Source: Eudoraea adriatica DSM 19308 (GTDB taxonomy: Bacteria; Bacteroidota; Bacteroidia; Flavobacteriales; Flavobacteriaceae). From it: a DNA stretch of 64,000 nt. Of this stretch, positions 26,426-35,267 are shown one piece after another. Every line of letters begins with the position of its first letter. The stretch's first letter is position 1. The stretch covers positions 310,001 through 374,000 of the forward strand of contig NZ_KB907548.1 of NCBI RefSeq assembly GCF_000382125.1, read 5' to 3'. Made by a program: the position numbers and the translations under genes. The notes beneath the pieces are model-generated. The model was given only the letters and a program-made list of their open reading frames with translations, searched no databases and was not told where the DNA came from.

Positions 26426-28369
26426 TTATAAAATAAAGCGTTTCACCATTTTGGAATCATGCTTTAAAAACACTTCCCCCTCAACTAGGTCAATGGCATA
26501 GTTAGGTTTCCTGTTTTTTCCAAGTGGAATACTACTCTCATTTTCACCGGTATCTTTATTAATTTTTAAAAGTTCAATTCCATTTTCACCCTTGGTAAGT
26601 ACCATACAGTAATTTCTGGCTTCTTTAGTAGCCTTAAACCTTTTATTGGCGGCGTTAAAAGCTAATCCGGCTGCGCTACCGGCAGACCTGCCCATTTCAT
26701 TATAGGCAGCTCCCAATTCTGCGAATGTCTGTCCTTCAACAGTATCCAGACCATATTGAGCCCCTGCTTGCTGCAATGCCCCCGAGGTCATAGTACTCAC
26801 AGCGGAAACATAACCGGCATAAATGGTTCCTGCAAACAGCAAAGCCCTTTTCCATCCTTCTTCTCTGGGTGAGGCATAATATTTTTGAAATAAAAGTGTG
26901 CCGTTATAGTCATACATCGCAAAATTCTGATCAGAACTTAAAAGGATTCCCTTTTTCCTAAGCTCTAACGTATTTGGCGATTCATTTTCACTAAATCTAA
27001 CAGGCTCTGTGGCAGCCATATCAATTGCTCCACTATCAAGATTAACACTTACTACGGCCCCTGATTTATAATCATAGGTGTATAAATGATTTCCATTTTG
27101 GTTTACCAGTTTATAGTGGGTTTTAAGGTCTTTATCCCATAAAAGATCGCCTGTTATTGTATTTACAATATTCATTTCTTCAGCAGTTGCATATAGTATT
27201 CCATTATCTGTAGTAAGGGTGTATCCTACATGTCCCTTAACTTTGATTGTTTTATCAAAGGTGAAGAGGCCGTTTTTAGTATCGAGGTAGTTTAAAAAGT
27301 GTTTCTCATTTCTTGTGGTGATTACCAGCATTCCTTCTTCCGTAGGCGTGTAATCATAAATTCCTCCTTTAATGGTTATCCCCCTACCCTTTTTACCCCA
27401 AAGACCGTTTCCATCCTCCATGGAGAATAGATTCACACGGGAATTTGAGGCACCCTGAGGCAGAACCAATAAATTATTGTTTATCCAGGTTGTAAGTCCC
27501 AGTTGCCCTTTTACTTCTATCGGTTTTTCCCAAATCATCTGCCCGTTTGAAATATCATATGCGCTATAGGTAGAAGTGAAGGTTACAATAGTATTACCAT
27601 TATTAGAGGACATTGACTGATTTTCATTTCTTTGTTCAGAGCCAATTATGAAATACTTTCGGGAAGGATGCATATTAAAATCGAGCTTAATTTCCATTCC
27701 TTCAGAGGCTGCCTCTGCCACATTTTTCAGAAGATTTCCAAAAGCACCCATTTTGCTAATCTGCTCTGCCTCGCTTGAATTATCAACGCTCCAGATGACG
27801 TCTCCGGTTTTTGACTTTATTTTTACATTTTTAAGCAATGTTATTCCCAGTAGTTCTTCATCATTCAACTCAACAAGATTTATCAATTTACCAAAACTAC
27901 CTTCCTTGCTCCAGAGTACGTTGCCAGTAGAGATGTCTATTGAAAGAGCCATATCCTCGCCAGAAACCGATTTTCCGGCTACAACAATGGCATTAGATTG
28001 ATAAAGGACAAAATGTTGTTTCACATTTTTAATTCCGTGATCAAAAGAGTTAAATACCTTACTGCCATCAAAAAGATTTACAATAAAAAACCCTTTTTCT
28101 GTTTCAATTTTAGCGAAAGGCGAATTATCCAGTTCCGTAAATGAATCTTCACTCAATCGTGAAAAAGTTAAATCGCTCCAGATGACTTCTCCAGTGTTAT
28201 TGTCAATACCATATAAACCTGAATTCGTATGTACAATATAATTTCCTAAAGCACTGACAGTCTGCCAGTTTATCTCATTATCAAATGAAGAAGTCCATGT
28301 TTCTTCTGACTGAGCGAATAATGAAATACTAGTGCAAACGAATGAGTATAATATAATTTTTTTAAACAT
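26426..28369 (-). CDS. Exported PQQ-binding-like beta-propeller protein
   Basis: A 647-residue exported protein (signal MFKKIILYSFVCTSISLFAQ). Residues 20-510 contain repeated PQQ-like blades with the signature DxxTGxxxW, for example GIDNNTGEVIWSD, DISTGNVLWSKEG, KSKTGDVIWSV, DISNGQMIWEK and NTITGDLLWDK. About seven or eight blades are present. A short Ala/Gly-rich region follows (TIYAGYVSAVSTMTSGALQQ), then a last strand pair. No dehydrogenase residues or PQQ-specific disulfide are evident, so it is more likely a structural or binding protein than an enzyme. It is transcribed alone. Confidence 0.8.
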   Translation of the reverse strand: MFKKIILYSFVCTSISLFAQSEETWTSSFDNEINWQTVSALGNYIVHTNSGLYGIDNNTGEVIWSDLTFSRLSEDSFTELDNSPFAKIETEKGFFIVNLFDGSKVFNSFDHGIKNVKQHFVLYQSNAIVVAGKSVSGEDMALSIDISTGNVLWSKEGSFGKLINLVELNDEELLGITLLKNVKIKSKTGDVIWSVDNSSEAEQISKMGAFGNLLKNVAEAASEGMEIKLDFNMHPSRKYFIIGSEQRNENQSMSSNNGNTIVTFTSTYSAYDISNGQMIWEKPIEVKGQLGLTTWINNNLLVLPQGASNSRVNLFSMEDGNGLWGKKGRGITIKGGIYDYTPTEEGMLVITTRNEKHFLNYLDTKNGLFTFDKTIKVKGHVGYTLTTDNGILYATAEEMNIVNTITGDLLWDKDLKTHYKLVNQNGNHLYTYDYKSGAVVSVNLDSGAIDMAATEPVRFSENESPNTLELRKKGILLSSDQNFAMYDYNGTLLFQKYYASPREEGWKRALLFAGTIYAGYVSAVSTMTSGALQQAGAQYGLDTVEGQTFAELGAAYNEMGRSAGSAAGLAFNAANKRFKATKEARNYCMVLTKGENGIELLKINKDTGENESSIPLGKNRKPNYAIDLVEGEVFLKHDSKMVKRFIL

Positions 28370-28478
28370 TCTATGAATATTAAAATTGTTGATTTGGGTT
28401 GAATTGATTCGTGAAATAAAAACGTTAGTATATTCAGTTTATTGTTAGCCAAAGGGTTGAGTTTAAAAACAAAAAAAA

Positions 28479-28510
28479 GGGAAGCAAAGTGTCAGGCACT
28501 TTATCTTCCC
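28479..28510 (-). terminator. Terminator of the globin/FAD-oxidase operon
   Basis: A two-part stem, GGGAAG/CTTCCC and AAAGTG/CACTTT, with a five-base loop, about 65 bp past the FAD-oxidase stop. On the minus strand it is followed by eight Ts. Confidence 0.75.
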
Positions 28511-28575
28511 CTGGTTATCTTTTATCCTTTATTCTATATAGTTGTTCAGGAACTAAGGACTATTAAACCTGAATT

Positions 28576-29976
28576 TTATGTTTTGGGTTTTATATTCTGA
28601 TTTACCCTAAACAAATTGTTGGGGTCGTGGGCTTTTTTAATTTCGGTCAAACGATCATAATTATGCTTATAACTGGCCTGAACCCTCTCCTGCCCCTCAT
28701 CCATCATAAAGTTGGAATACGCCCCGCCTGAAGAATACGGATGCAAGGCTTCCCAATAGTCCTTGCACCATTGAGTTATTTTTTCAGCGTTTTCCGGATC
28801 CGGATCCACCCCTACTATAACACCCGCATATTTTGCATCTCTGTAAGCCCATGGAGTATCTTCTTTTCCAACCCTGCTGGCCGCCCCGCTTAGTGGATAC
28901 ATGTGCATTTGGGATAATGGCGTTGGAATACTTGATCCAAATTTTAAATGCGCCGCCCTTGCCTCTGCTCCTATTTCATTAAAGAAATCGGCCCTCCAGT
29001 ACCACTGTAATCCAGGGGGCATCAATCCATCAAATAGTGTTTGAATAGCCGGATAAGGCATTTCTCCTACATGTTCAAATACAGGTTCTTTGTCCCTGAC
29101 TTCCTGAAATAATTTGTCAAAATCTCCGGCATCGCCCGTATAGCACCAGACAATCCCGCAAAACATCTTATTGTGTAAGACATCCGGAAATGGGGGTCCG
29201 GGTATAATCATAGTCGCGATAAAACCATTTAAATCATCCGGGGTATTTAAGATAAAGTCATGATACCAGGACATAATTTCTTCCGTTTTTTCAATAGGCC
29301 ATAAGGTTGGCCCACCAATAACCGTCTTTACCGGGTGTGCCTGGAATTTGAAAGAAGTTACAACCCCAAAATTACCTCCGCCTCCTCGTATTGCCCAGAA
29401 AAGATCTTTATTCTGATCCTTGTTAACAGTTACAAAGGAACCATCTGCGAGTACCATATCGGCCTCTAATAGATTATCAATGGTCAGACCATATTTTTTG
29501 GTAAGATGACCTACCCCACCGCCAAGGGTTAATCCACCAACCCCGGTTGTTGAAATTATTCCCGCAGGAACAGCCAGGCCAAAAGGATGTGTGGCATGAT
29601 CTACTTCACCCCATACATTTCCACCTCCTACACGTACTGTTTGATCTGCCAGATTAACCCGTACACTTTTCAATCCCGACAAATCGATTACTAATCCATC
29701 ATTACATAGCCCAAGACCACCTCCATTATGACCGCCACCCCGTATAGCAACCAATAAATTATTTTCCCGGCCAAAATTTACGGAGGCTATTACATCTGCA
29801 ACATCCAGGCAAAGCACAATCATGCCGGGGTGTTTATCAATCATCCCATTGTATACCTTTCTGGTTTCGTTGTATTCGGGGTCTGAAGCCTGTACTATGT
29901 TTCCTCTAAGTTGCGATTTGAAATTTTCAATTACAGAACTATCTAAATCATTTATTGTTTGCTTTTTTTCTTCCAT
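28576..29976 (-). CDS. FAD-linked oxidase with BBE domain
   Basis: A 466-residue flavoenzyme of the p-cresol methylhydroxylase/VAO superfamily. The FAD domain has VAIRGGGHNGGGLG with His83 as the probable covalent FAD attachment, and PAGIISTTGVGGLTLGGGVG for the pyrophosphate. No cysteine occurs at the second attachment position, so attachment is by one bond. The C-terminal BBE motif YSNFMMDEGQERVQASY near 425-441 and HDPNNLFRVNQNI are standard. Relatives oxidise sugars, berberine-type compounds or hydroxynicotine. No signal peptide. It follows the truncated haemoglobin gene by 32 bp; both may form an operon with the fusion regulator upstream. Confidence 0.88.
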   Translation of the reverse strand: MEEKKQTINDLDSSVIENFKSQLRGNIVQASDPEYNETRKVYNGMIDKHPGMIVLCLDVADVIASVNFGRENNLLVAIRGGGHNGGGLGLCNDGLVIDLSGLKSVRVNLADQTVRVGGGNVWGEVDHATHPFGLAVPAGIISTTGVGGLTLGGGVGHLTKKYGLTIDNLLEADMVLADGSFVTVNKDQNKDLFWAIRGGGGNFGVVTSFKFQAHPVKTVIGGPTLWPIEKTEEIMSWYHDFILNTPDDLNGFIATMIIPGPPFPDVLHNKMFCGIVWCYTGDAGDFDKLFQEVRDKEPVFEHVGEMPYPAIQTLFDGLMPPGLQWYWRADFFNEIGAEARAAHLKFGSSIPTPLSQMHMYPLSGAASRVGKEDTPWAYRDAKYAGVIVGVDPDPENAEKITQWCKDYWEALHPYSSGGAYSNFMMDEGQERVQASYKHNYDRLTEIKKAHDPNNLFRVNQNIKPKT

Positions 29977-30008
29977 TGGTATTATTGTTTTGTTTATTAA
30001 TTAGTTAT

Positions 30009-30380
30009 TTATTTAGAAAGTATCATACCCTTTAATGACCATAGAATATAGAGTACATCTTTTTTGGCTTCATCATTAATGTCATTTTTATCCAGAGCTG
30101 CCAAAACATCATCAATTACATGCATATACTCATCGTGGCTAATGTTCATCCCTTTATGAGCAGTTTCCATATCCTGACCGTTATACTCCGGAGGTCCGCC
30201 GCTGCCGGAACTGAAAAATTCAATAGTATGCTGCTTAATAACTTTTAGGCGTTCCGGTTCTTCTTTTAGTGGTAAAAACCGGGCATTCACTGCCGGATTG
30301 TTCATATGTTCTTCGATAGCATCATCTACTATCCTTGAAATACCATCAGATCCACCTAATCGTTCATAAAGTGTTGTCAT
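30009..30380 (-). CDS. Group I truncated haemoglobin
   Basis: A 123-residue globin with the N-terminal LYERLGGSDGISRIVDD signature and proximal His75 in METAHKGMNIS. The FFSSGSGGPPEYNGQDM segment is the E-F loop region of truncated globins. These proteins bind O2 or NO and often detoxify NO. It lies between the DUF4242-AraC fusion regulator (110-bp gap upstream) and the FAD oxidase (32 bp downstream). The neighbourhood suggests oxygen or electron transfer linked to the oxidase; this is inference. Confidence 0.92.
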   Translation of the reverse strand: MTTLYERLGGSDGISRIVDDAIEEHMNNPAVNARFLPLKEEPERLKVIKQHTIEFFSSGSGGPPEYNGQDMETAHKGMNISHDEYMHVIDDVLAALDKNDINDEAKKDVLYILWSLKGMILSK

Positions 30381-30490
30381 CTTAATTGTTTTTGGTTATA
30401 TCATAAAGTTAACCAGACTTAAACAGGTGTCTTATCACTTTTAGTCCAAAAAATTACACTTTTGATTCATCATGACTTTAAAAGAAAGAT

Positions 30491-31597
30491 TTAAACCTGA
30501 TGCATTTGTGCATATTTTGAAGGTAGGATCCCAAACATTTCATAAAAGGATTTTGAAAAATAGGCGAGACTGTTAAAGCCACTTTCAAAAGCAATTTCAG
30601 AAATATTTCCTTGTTGGCTATGGATTAGCTCCAATGCTTTATGCAATCTGTATTCCCGGATAAAAGTAATAGGTGATTTACCCGCAAGTTTCTTAATTTT
30701 TCTATATAACTGGGATTTACTATGCCCAAGTTCCTTGCTAAGTGTAATAATGTTGAAATTAGATTTATTCCAATTATGTTCGCAAAACTGAACCAGCCTA
30801 TTAATAAATAATACTTCCTTAGGCGTTAAGGTTCTGATTAATTCATGGTCGATTACAGCGTTTCGATTTTCATTTTCATACGATGTCTTTACACAAGGAG
30901 AAATAATGATCTGGCCCTCGATAAGCTCACACATTTGTGTTGCCAATATTATTGATTCCGAAAAAAGACCATCCTTAGCCGTTACCGGTGATCCTGTACA
31001 CAGGCCTATTTTTAGGCGCTGATTATCCCTTTCCAGTTTTGGATAACTATACTTAAAACTATCCTGAATTTTTAGGGCGCATAATACTGCGTTGGTAACA
31101 GATTTAAAAGAGATTAGGTAGGATTTGTCATTTTCCCGAACTATGCTGCCTTCAAAATGTTTAACAGATTTTGCAACGCTACGATGAAATTTCTGTGTGA
31201 ACATACTTAGCTGATGTGTATCCAGCCTGTGCAGATAATCGGAAGATTCTAATACCATGATCACTCTAAAGGGCGGATCTTCGATAATATTTAATTCCTG
31301 GTTTTCATCCTTTTTGGGGTCTTCTATGCGACCAAGAAAAGATTCCACCAAATTTGGATCTACTTCAATAATATCATGGGGAATTTCTCCATGAGCATGA
31401 TTATGCATGCTTTCTATAGCCTCTCTGTCAGGTGCTTCTATCAGGCAGAAAGCAGTGTGTCTTTCAGTATCACACCAATAGGTCATTCCTTTACACCCAT
31501 ATAAATGCTGCACCTTCAAATCCTCCTGATGCATTAAGGCAACATGTTCTGCGGTAATTTCCGCCGGGATATCATGTCGATCCATGTATATGGGCAT
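30491..31597 (-). CDS. DUF4242 - degenerate cyclase-like - AraC HTH fusion regulator
   Basis: A 368-residue three-part protein. Residues 1-90 are a DUF4242 domain (MPIYMDRHDIPAEITAEHV, YGCKGMTYWCD, TAFCLIEAPDREA, HAHGEIPHDIIEVD), a ferredoxin-like fold; a Streptomyces member binds nickel. Residues about 110-245 resemble a class III nucleotidyl cyclase (HFEGSIVRENDKSYLISF, LKIGLCTGSPV, GQIIISPCVK) but lack the metal-binding aspartates, so it is probably a sensor. Residues 265-365 are an AraC DNA-binding domain (LSKELGHSKSQLYRKIKK and ISEIAFESGFNSLAYFSKS). It is first in the apparent transcription unit with truncated globin and FAD oxidase. The ligand could be a metal or a small molecule. Confidence 0.85.
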   Translation of the reverse strand: MPIYMDRHDIPAEITAEHVALMHQEDLKVQHLYGCKGMTYWCDTERHTAFCLIEAPDREAIESMHNHAHGEIPHDIIEVDPNLVESFLGRIEDPKKDENQELNIIEDPPFRVIMVLESSDYLHRLDTHQLSMFTQKFHRSVAKSVKHFEGSIVRENDKSYLISFKSVTNAVLCALKIQDSFKYSYPKLERDNQRLKIGLCTGSPVTAKDGLFSESIILATQMCELIEGQIIISPCVKTSYENENRNAVIDHELIRTLTPKEVLFINRLVQFCEHNWNKSNFNIITLSKELGHSKSQLYRKIKKLAGKSPITFIREYRLHKALELIHSQQGNISEIAFESGFNSLAYFSKSFYEMFGILPSKYAQMHQV

Positions 31598-31791
31598 TGG
31601 CGTTGTTTTCTTACAATTTAAGAAAAATAATTAAATTTTACTCAATTATTTGTACACACAAGCTAACCAAAGTCCAAGACTTGCATCTTTATAAATAAAA
31701 CAACAGAATATCAAACAAGTGATTACTTTTAACCAGCAATAGATTAAACCAAATATGCGTACAAAAAGTCTCAGCTACCTTGCCCTGTCAA

Positions 31792-32385
31792 ATGGATAAT
31801 AAACCACTTCACTTTAAACTCTATAAACCCTTTGGTATTATAAGTCAGCTTAATTCCAAAAATCCAAAGGAGTTGCGAAAAAAGAAATTTTTAAATGCGC
31901 TTTATAGTTTTCCGGATGGGGTAATGCCTATAGGCCGGCTCGACGAGAAATCTGAAGGTCTGTTGCTTTTTACCACAGACGGAAAACTAAGTGACGATAT
32001 CAATCGTTCCGGAGTAGAAAAAGAATATTATGCCCAATTAGATGGTGATATATCAAATGAAGCCATAACACTTTTAAAAAAGGGTGTTGCCATTGGTTTT
32101 CAAGGAAGGCGTTACGTTACAAAAGCTTGTAGGGTCCATAAATTAGATGCCCTGCCAATACTTCCTGAGGCCGATAAAAAAATTCGCATAGGAAGGCACA
32201 GGCCTACCAGCTGGATATGTATTATACTAACGGAAGGTAAATTCAGGCAGGTACGTAAAATGACTGCAGCGGTTGGATTCCCTACCCTTCGCCTTGTTAG
32301 GATAAGAGTAGGAGACATAACTATAGAAAAGTTGTTGCCTGGCGAAGTTAAACCATTGTCGAACCTCACAGGCAAATGCGAATAA
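31792..32385 (+). CDS. RluE/RsuA-type rRNA pseudouridine synthase
   Basis: A 197-residue enzyme that isomerises a uridine in rRNA to pseudouridine. The ATG at 31792 is used; a TTG four codons earlier is less likely. HFKLYKPFGIISQ and the catalytic motif GRLDEKSEGLLLFTTDG (Asp in GRLD) are clear, and GKFRQVRKMTAAVGFPTLRLVR is the conserved C-terminal block. The S4 RNA-binding domain is absent, as in RluE. It converges on the head-GIN gene, with only one base between the two stops. Confidence 0.92.
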   Translation: MDNKPLHFKLYKPFGIISQLNSKNPKELRKKKFLNALYSFPDGVMPIGRLDEKSEGLLLFTTDGKLSDDINRSGVEKEYYAQLDGDISNEAITLLKKGVAIGFQGRRYVTKACRVHKLDALPILPEADKKIRIGRHRPTSWICIILTEGKFRQVRKMTAAVGFPTLRLVRIRVGDITIEKLLPGEVKPLSNLTGKCE

Positions 32386-32386
32386 T

Positions 32387-33031
32387 TTAATTCATAGGAA
32401 TAGCCTGTCCCGAGCCTGAGATATTGGTATTTATTGTTGGGCTGCCTTTGTAATAAACATTACCGCTGCCTTCGATTTTTACGTTTAGACTTTCTGTACA
32501 ATAGACTTCACAATCTCCTGAGCCTTCAATGCGTAAATCTACATTGGCAGCCATAAATTCTGAACAATTAATTGTTCCGGAGCCTTCATTTTCAATAATT
32601 AAGTTATCCGTGTAACCGGCAATGAAAATATTACCACTCCCTACATTTTCAATTTCCATGGTTCCGTCTCTTTGAACATCAAACACCGTAACTTCCCCCG
32701 TGCCTTCATTTTTTATGTAGTTTAAATCCGGTACGGTAATATTGGCTTCCAAATAGGTGTTTTTGTAGTTTCCCTCTTCCAGATAAATATTCAATTGATT
32801 GGCGGATACCCTTGTATTTACTTTATCAATAATATTATCATTCGCTATTATCTCCAAAGATTGCGTGGACCCATGCGTTATATTCACAATAAAAGTGCCA
32901 CTACTGTTAATTTTGGCAAAAGCGTTTACCTCTCTGAATTCTGAAATCGTATTTCCCGAACCTGTATAATTATCTTTGGAACAAGCACTTAATACTATTA
33001 TGGCTATTGCTAATACTAATAATCTTCTCAT
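32387..33031 (-). CDS. Head-GIN domain lipoprotein (DUF2807)
   Basis: A 214-residue lipoprotein with signal MRRLLVLAIAIIVLSAC (Cys17). The mature chain is a right-handed beta-helix-like DUF2807 domain rich in G-S-G turns: INSSGTFIVNITHG, IENVGSGNIFIAGY, IENEGSGTINCSE, IEGSGDCEVYC and IEGSGNVYYKG. The family is abundant in Bacteroidota and is often placed near ECF sigma factor or envelope-stress genes; its activity is unknown. It lies 16 bp downstream of a 38-codon ORF, and an ECF-like promoter precedes both. Confidence 0.9.
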   Translation of the reverse strand: MRRLLVLAIAIIVLSACSKDNYTGSGNTISEFREVNAFAKINSSGTFIVNITHGSTQSLEIIANDNIIDKVNTRVSANQLNIYLEEGNYKNTYLEANITVPDLNYIKNEGTGEVTVFDVQRDGTMEIENVGSGNIFIAGYTDNLIIENEGSGTINCSEFMAANVDLRIEGSGDCEVYCTESLNVKIEGSGNVYYKGSPTINTNISGSGQAIPMN

Positions 33032-33047
33032 GATCTACAGGATTGAT

Positions 33048-33164
33048 CTAAGAAACGCTGTCTTTTTTTGTTTGCTTTGAAGTATGACCTCTGCTCATGC
33101 TCCATCCATATCCCATATGATAATTTAAGGTCCGTTTAATGTAATTCATGTCAAGTGTTCTCAT
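33048..33164 (-). CDS. 38-residue basic small protein leading the head-GIN gene
   Basis: An ATG at 33164 opens a 38-codon frame ending in TAG at 33048, 16 bp before the head-GIN start. The product begins MRTLDMNYIKRTLNYHMG, continues YGWSMSRGHTSK and ends in KQTKKDSVS; net charge about +5, no hydrophobic segment. A second ATG (codon 6) is possible. The predicted ECF-like -10 ends 29 bp upstream of the ATG, so the ORF fills the leader of the transcript with an A-rich 20-25 nt untranslated region. I do not recognise the family. It is not alignable with the 37-residue proteins at 56377-56789, but it shares size, charge, an MR- start and nearly the same promoter. Confidence 0.5.
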   Translation of the reverse strand: MRTLDMNYIKRTLNYHMGYGWSMSRGHTSKQTKKDSVS

Positions 33165-33596
33165 GATGATTGTTTTTTAATTGATGTATATTTAATAGAC
33201 GAGAGCAATTAATTTTTGTTACAAAAAGTAAACCGTGCAGTTTTATTTGTAATTAATTCACGCTTTAATCCAGCTGTAACAAAACATCAGAAGGGAATTA
33301 TTGTTTGGTTTATAACAATAAATATCTTGAGGAAAGAACATTAAATTTTCCTGAAAAATTAAAGGTTTAAGAGGCCAAGGCTATTTTATTCCGAGGATTC
33401 TTTTAAAAATGCGAAGTTCACACTGATAGAACTTGCAGACAACCGCTATTAATTCTGAATACTTATTAGTTGATTTCATCTTGTTTTGAATATACTAGTT
33501 GACTATTAGTACTGCAAAGCACTAAAAAATCACATTCAAATAAAGATAAGTTGAGAAATTTACCGGGAAACCAGTCTTTTCAATGGAAATTTGAAG
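33165..33596. other. Intergenic region upstream of the head-GIN operon
   Basis: About 430 bp between the small-ORF leader and the cold-shock gene end. It contains the ECF-like promoter at 33193-33222 and the palindrome TAGTTGACTA at 33496-33505, flanked by ACTAG and TTAGT. A second GTAACAAAA at about 33286 on the plus strand has no matching -10. No further ORF is convincing. Confidence 0.4.
33193..33222 (-). promoter_or_regulatory. ECF-sigma-type promoter of the small ORF / head-GIN operon
   Basis: On the minus strand GTAAC (33222-33218), 16 bases, then CGTCTATTA (33201-33193). GTAAC/CGTC-type elements with 16-17 bp spacing are typical for ECF sigma factors. The 30-base block agrees with the one at 56280-56309 in 26 positions, including the full GTAACAAAAATTA and CGTCTATTA parts. 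Confidence 0.65.
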
Positions 33597-34052
33597 TTAT
33601 ATTTTCTTAACCCTGACGGCATTCAGCCCTTTCATGCCTTTTTCCAGCTCAAAAGAAACCTTGTCATTTTCAATAATCTCATCAATTAAACCGCTTACAT
33701 GGCAGAAGTATTTTTCATTATTTTCAGAATCGATTATAAAACCAAAACCTTTGGAGGAATCAAAAAATGAAACTTTCCCTTTTCTTACAGGATCTACTTC
33801 CTCTATATCTCCCTCTTCCTTCTTTGGAATTCCTAGAATTATATCTTCTGCATCAATTTCCACTTTCAATGAAGGATCCGGAGGAGTATCTGTTAAATTT
33901 CCATTATGATCAACATATGCAAATTCAATTCCACCACCTCTTTCTTTGGCTGCTGCTTTTCTAGCTTCTTTTTTCTTTTGTTTTTCCTCGCGCTTTTTGA
34001 GACGTTTTTTTTCTTTTTCCCCCTTACTATAGGTTTGTTGCGATCTTGCCAT
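33597..34052 (-). CDS. Cold-shock domain protein with charged N-terminal extension
   Basis: A 151-residue nucleic-acid-binding protein. The C-terminal 65 residues are a cold-shock domain: KGKVSFFDSSKGFGFIIDS contains RNP1 (KGFGFI), NEKYFCHVSGL corresponds to RNP2 (here YFCHV), and VSFELEKGMKGLNAVRVKKI closes the barrel. Residues 1-45 are a lysine/arginine/glutamate-rich helix (MARSQQTYSKGEKEKKRL and onward). This architecture is common in Bacteroidota. It probably acts as an RNA chaperone. The linker FAYVDHNGNLTDTPPDPS is a short beta element typical of the same proteins. Confidence 0.9.
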   Translation of the reverse strand: MARSQQTYSKGEKEKKRLKKREEKQKKKEARKAAAKERGGGIEFAYVDHNGNLTDTPPDPSLKVEIDAEDIILGIPKKEEGDIEEVDPVRKGKVSFFDSSKGFGFIIDSENNEKYFCHVSGLIDEIIENDKVSFELEKGMKGLNAVRVKKI

Positions 34053-34442
34053 TAAATAGATTTATTTGGATATTATATTTTAGTTTAAAAAGAAACGTGA
34101 TTAAGAAATGAGCGCTTGGAAAAAGTAAGTGTGGTACGTTGAATACTCCAAAAAATTAGCCAGAGCGATAGTTACTATTGGTCGGTGGTCATCTTATTAA
34201 ACTTATACGAAGATAATACCTTGCGTTCTAATTTACAATTAAAAGAGATGGAAAGCTTGTTCTTATCCTCAATCATTGACCATAAGTTATAATGCAATTA
34301 AAGGATATTTCATTAACCAGGCGTTAATACCAAAAACAAAATGCATATTGTTTTGGAAATGCTTATTTTTAAATACATCTTTTAAACCATTAATCAATAT
34401 TTAACTGGTGTCTGGTTTTATATTGTCAATTTTAATAGCCTT
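34053..34442. other. Intergenic region upstream of the sugar operon
   Basis: About 390 bp between the divergently read cold-shock gene and the DUF1080 operon. It must hold both promoters. I find no clear operator, consensus promoter, riboswitch-like structure or small ORF longer than about 15 codons. Confidence 0.35.
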
Positions 34443-35261
34443 ATGCGGTTACCAACCACGTGTTTACATTTCTTACCATTGCGCTTAGTGCTTTGTTTAT
34501 TTTTGTTTTCGGGTTTACAATCCTGTAAAGAAAAACAACAACAATATTCAAAAGAACAATCCGAATTACTTCCAAATTCAATTGAGGGGTTTATTTCAAT
34601 ATTTGACGGCGAATCTTTAGATGGCTGGGATGGTGATCCTTCCTATTGGCATGCAGAAAACGGACTATTGATTGGTCAAGTAACACCCGAAACACCTTTG
34701 GAAAGCAATACTTTTATTATTTGGCAGGGTGGCCTGCCCACTGACTTTGAATTAAAATTAGAATTTCGCATTACAGAAGCCGGTAACAGTGGTATTAATT
34801 ATCGGAGTGAACGCCTGGATACAATTCCTTTTGCTTTGAAAGGTTATCAGGCGGACATTGATGGTAAAAATACTTATACCGGTCAAAATTATGAAGAAAG
34901 AAAGCGAACTACTCTGGCATACAGGGGTGAAAAGGTGGTGGTTAGATCACAGGAAAATGCATTTGAACCTGGCTCCCTGAGGGCCAATATAAAAAATAAT
35001 GCCTGGCAAACCAGGGAAATAATAGCATCTCTTGGGAATTCTGATAGTTTAAAATCGAAGATTAAAGCAGAAGGTTGGAATAGCTGCCATATCAAGGTTA
35101 AAGACAATCATTTACAACACTATGTAAACAAGACATTGATGAGTGAGGTAACGGATTTAGATTCAGTAAACCGGAAAGATTCTGGCTTTTTGGGCTTACA
35201 GGTACATGTGGGGCCTCCTATGAAAGTAGAATTCAGAAATATTAAATTAAAAGAATACTAG
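34443..35261 (+). CDS. DUF1080 (3-keto-disaccharide hydrolase-like) lipoprotein, sugar operon
   Basis: A 272-residue lipoprotein with signal ending in FSGLQSC (Cys28) and a DUF1080 domain: FDGESLDGWDGDPSYWHAENG, FELKLEFRITEAGNSGINYRS, LKGYQADIDGKNTYTGQ, GWNSCHIKVKDNHLQHYVN and GFLGLQVHVGPPM. It is 20 residues longer than the copy at 306-1055 and belongs to a different DUF1080 subgroup with the YQADID segment. It is the first gene of a five-gene plus-strand operon with gaps of 6, 33, 7 and 20 bp. Its place suggests release of a 3-keto sugar from an external glycoside, which the cytosolic enzymes behind it then process. Confidence 0.85.
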   Translation: MRLPTTCLHFLPLRLVLCLFLFSGLQSCKEKQQQYSKEQSELLPNSIEGFISIFDGESLDGWDGDPSYWHAENGLLIGQVTPETPLESNTFIIWQGGLPTDFELKLEFRITEAGNSGINYRSERLDTIPFALKGYQADIDGKNTYTGQNYEERKRTTLAYRGEKVVVRSQENAFEPGSLRANIKNNAWQTREIIASLGNSDSLKSKIKAEGWNSCHIKVKDNHLQHYVNKTLMSEVTDLDSVNRKDSGFLGLQVHVGPPMKVEFRNIKLKEY

Positions 35262-35267
35262 GCCGAT

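Noticed and set aside
33286-33320. A second ECF-like promoter from GTAACAAAA on the plus strand
   Set aside because: No CGTC or TGTC follows at 16-17 bases, and there is no gene in that direction.
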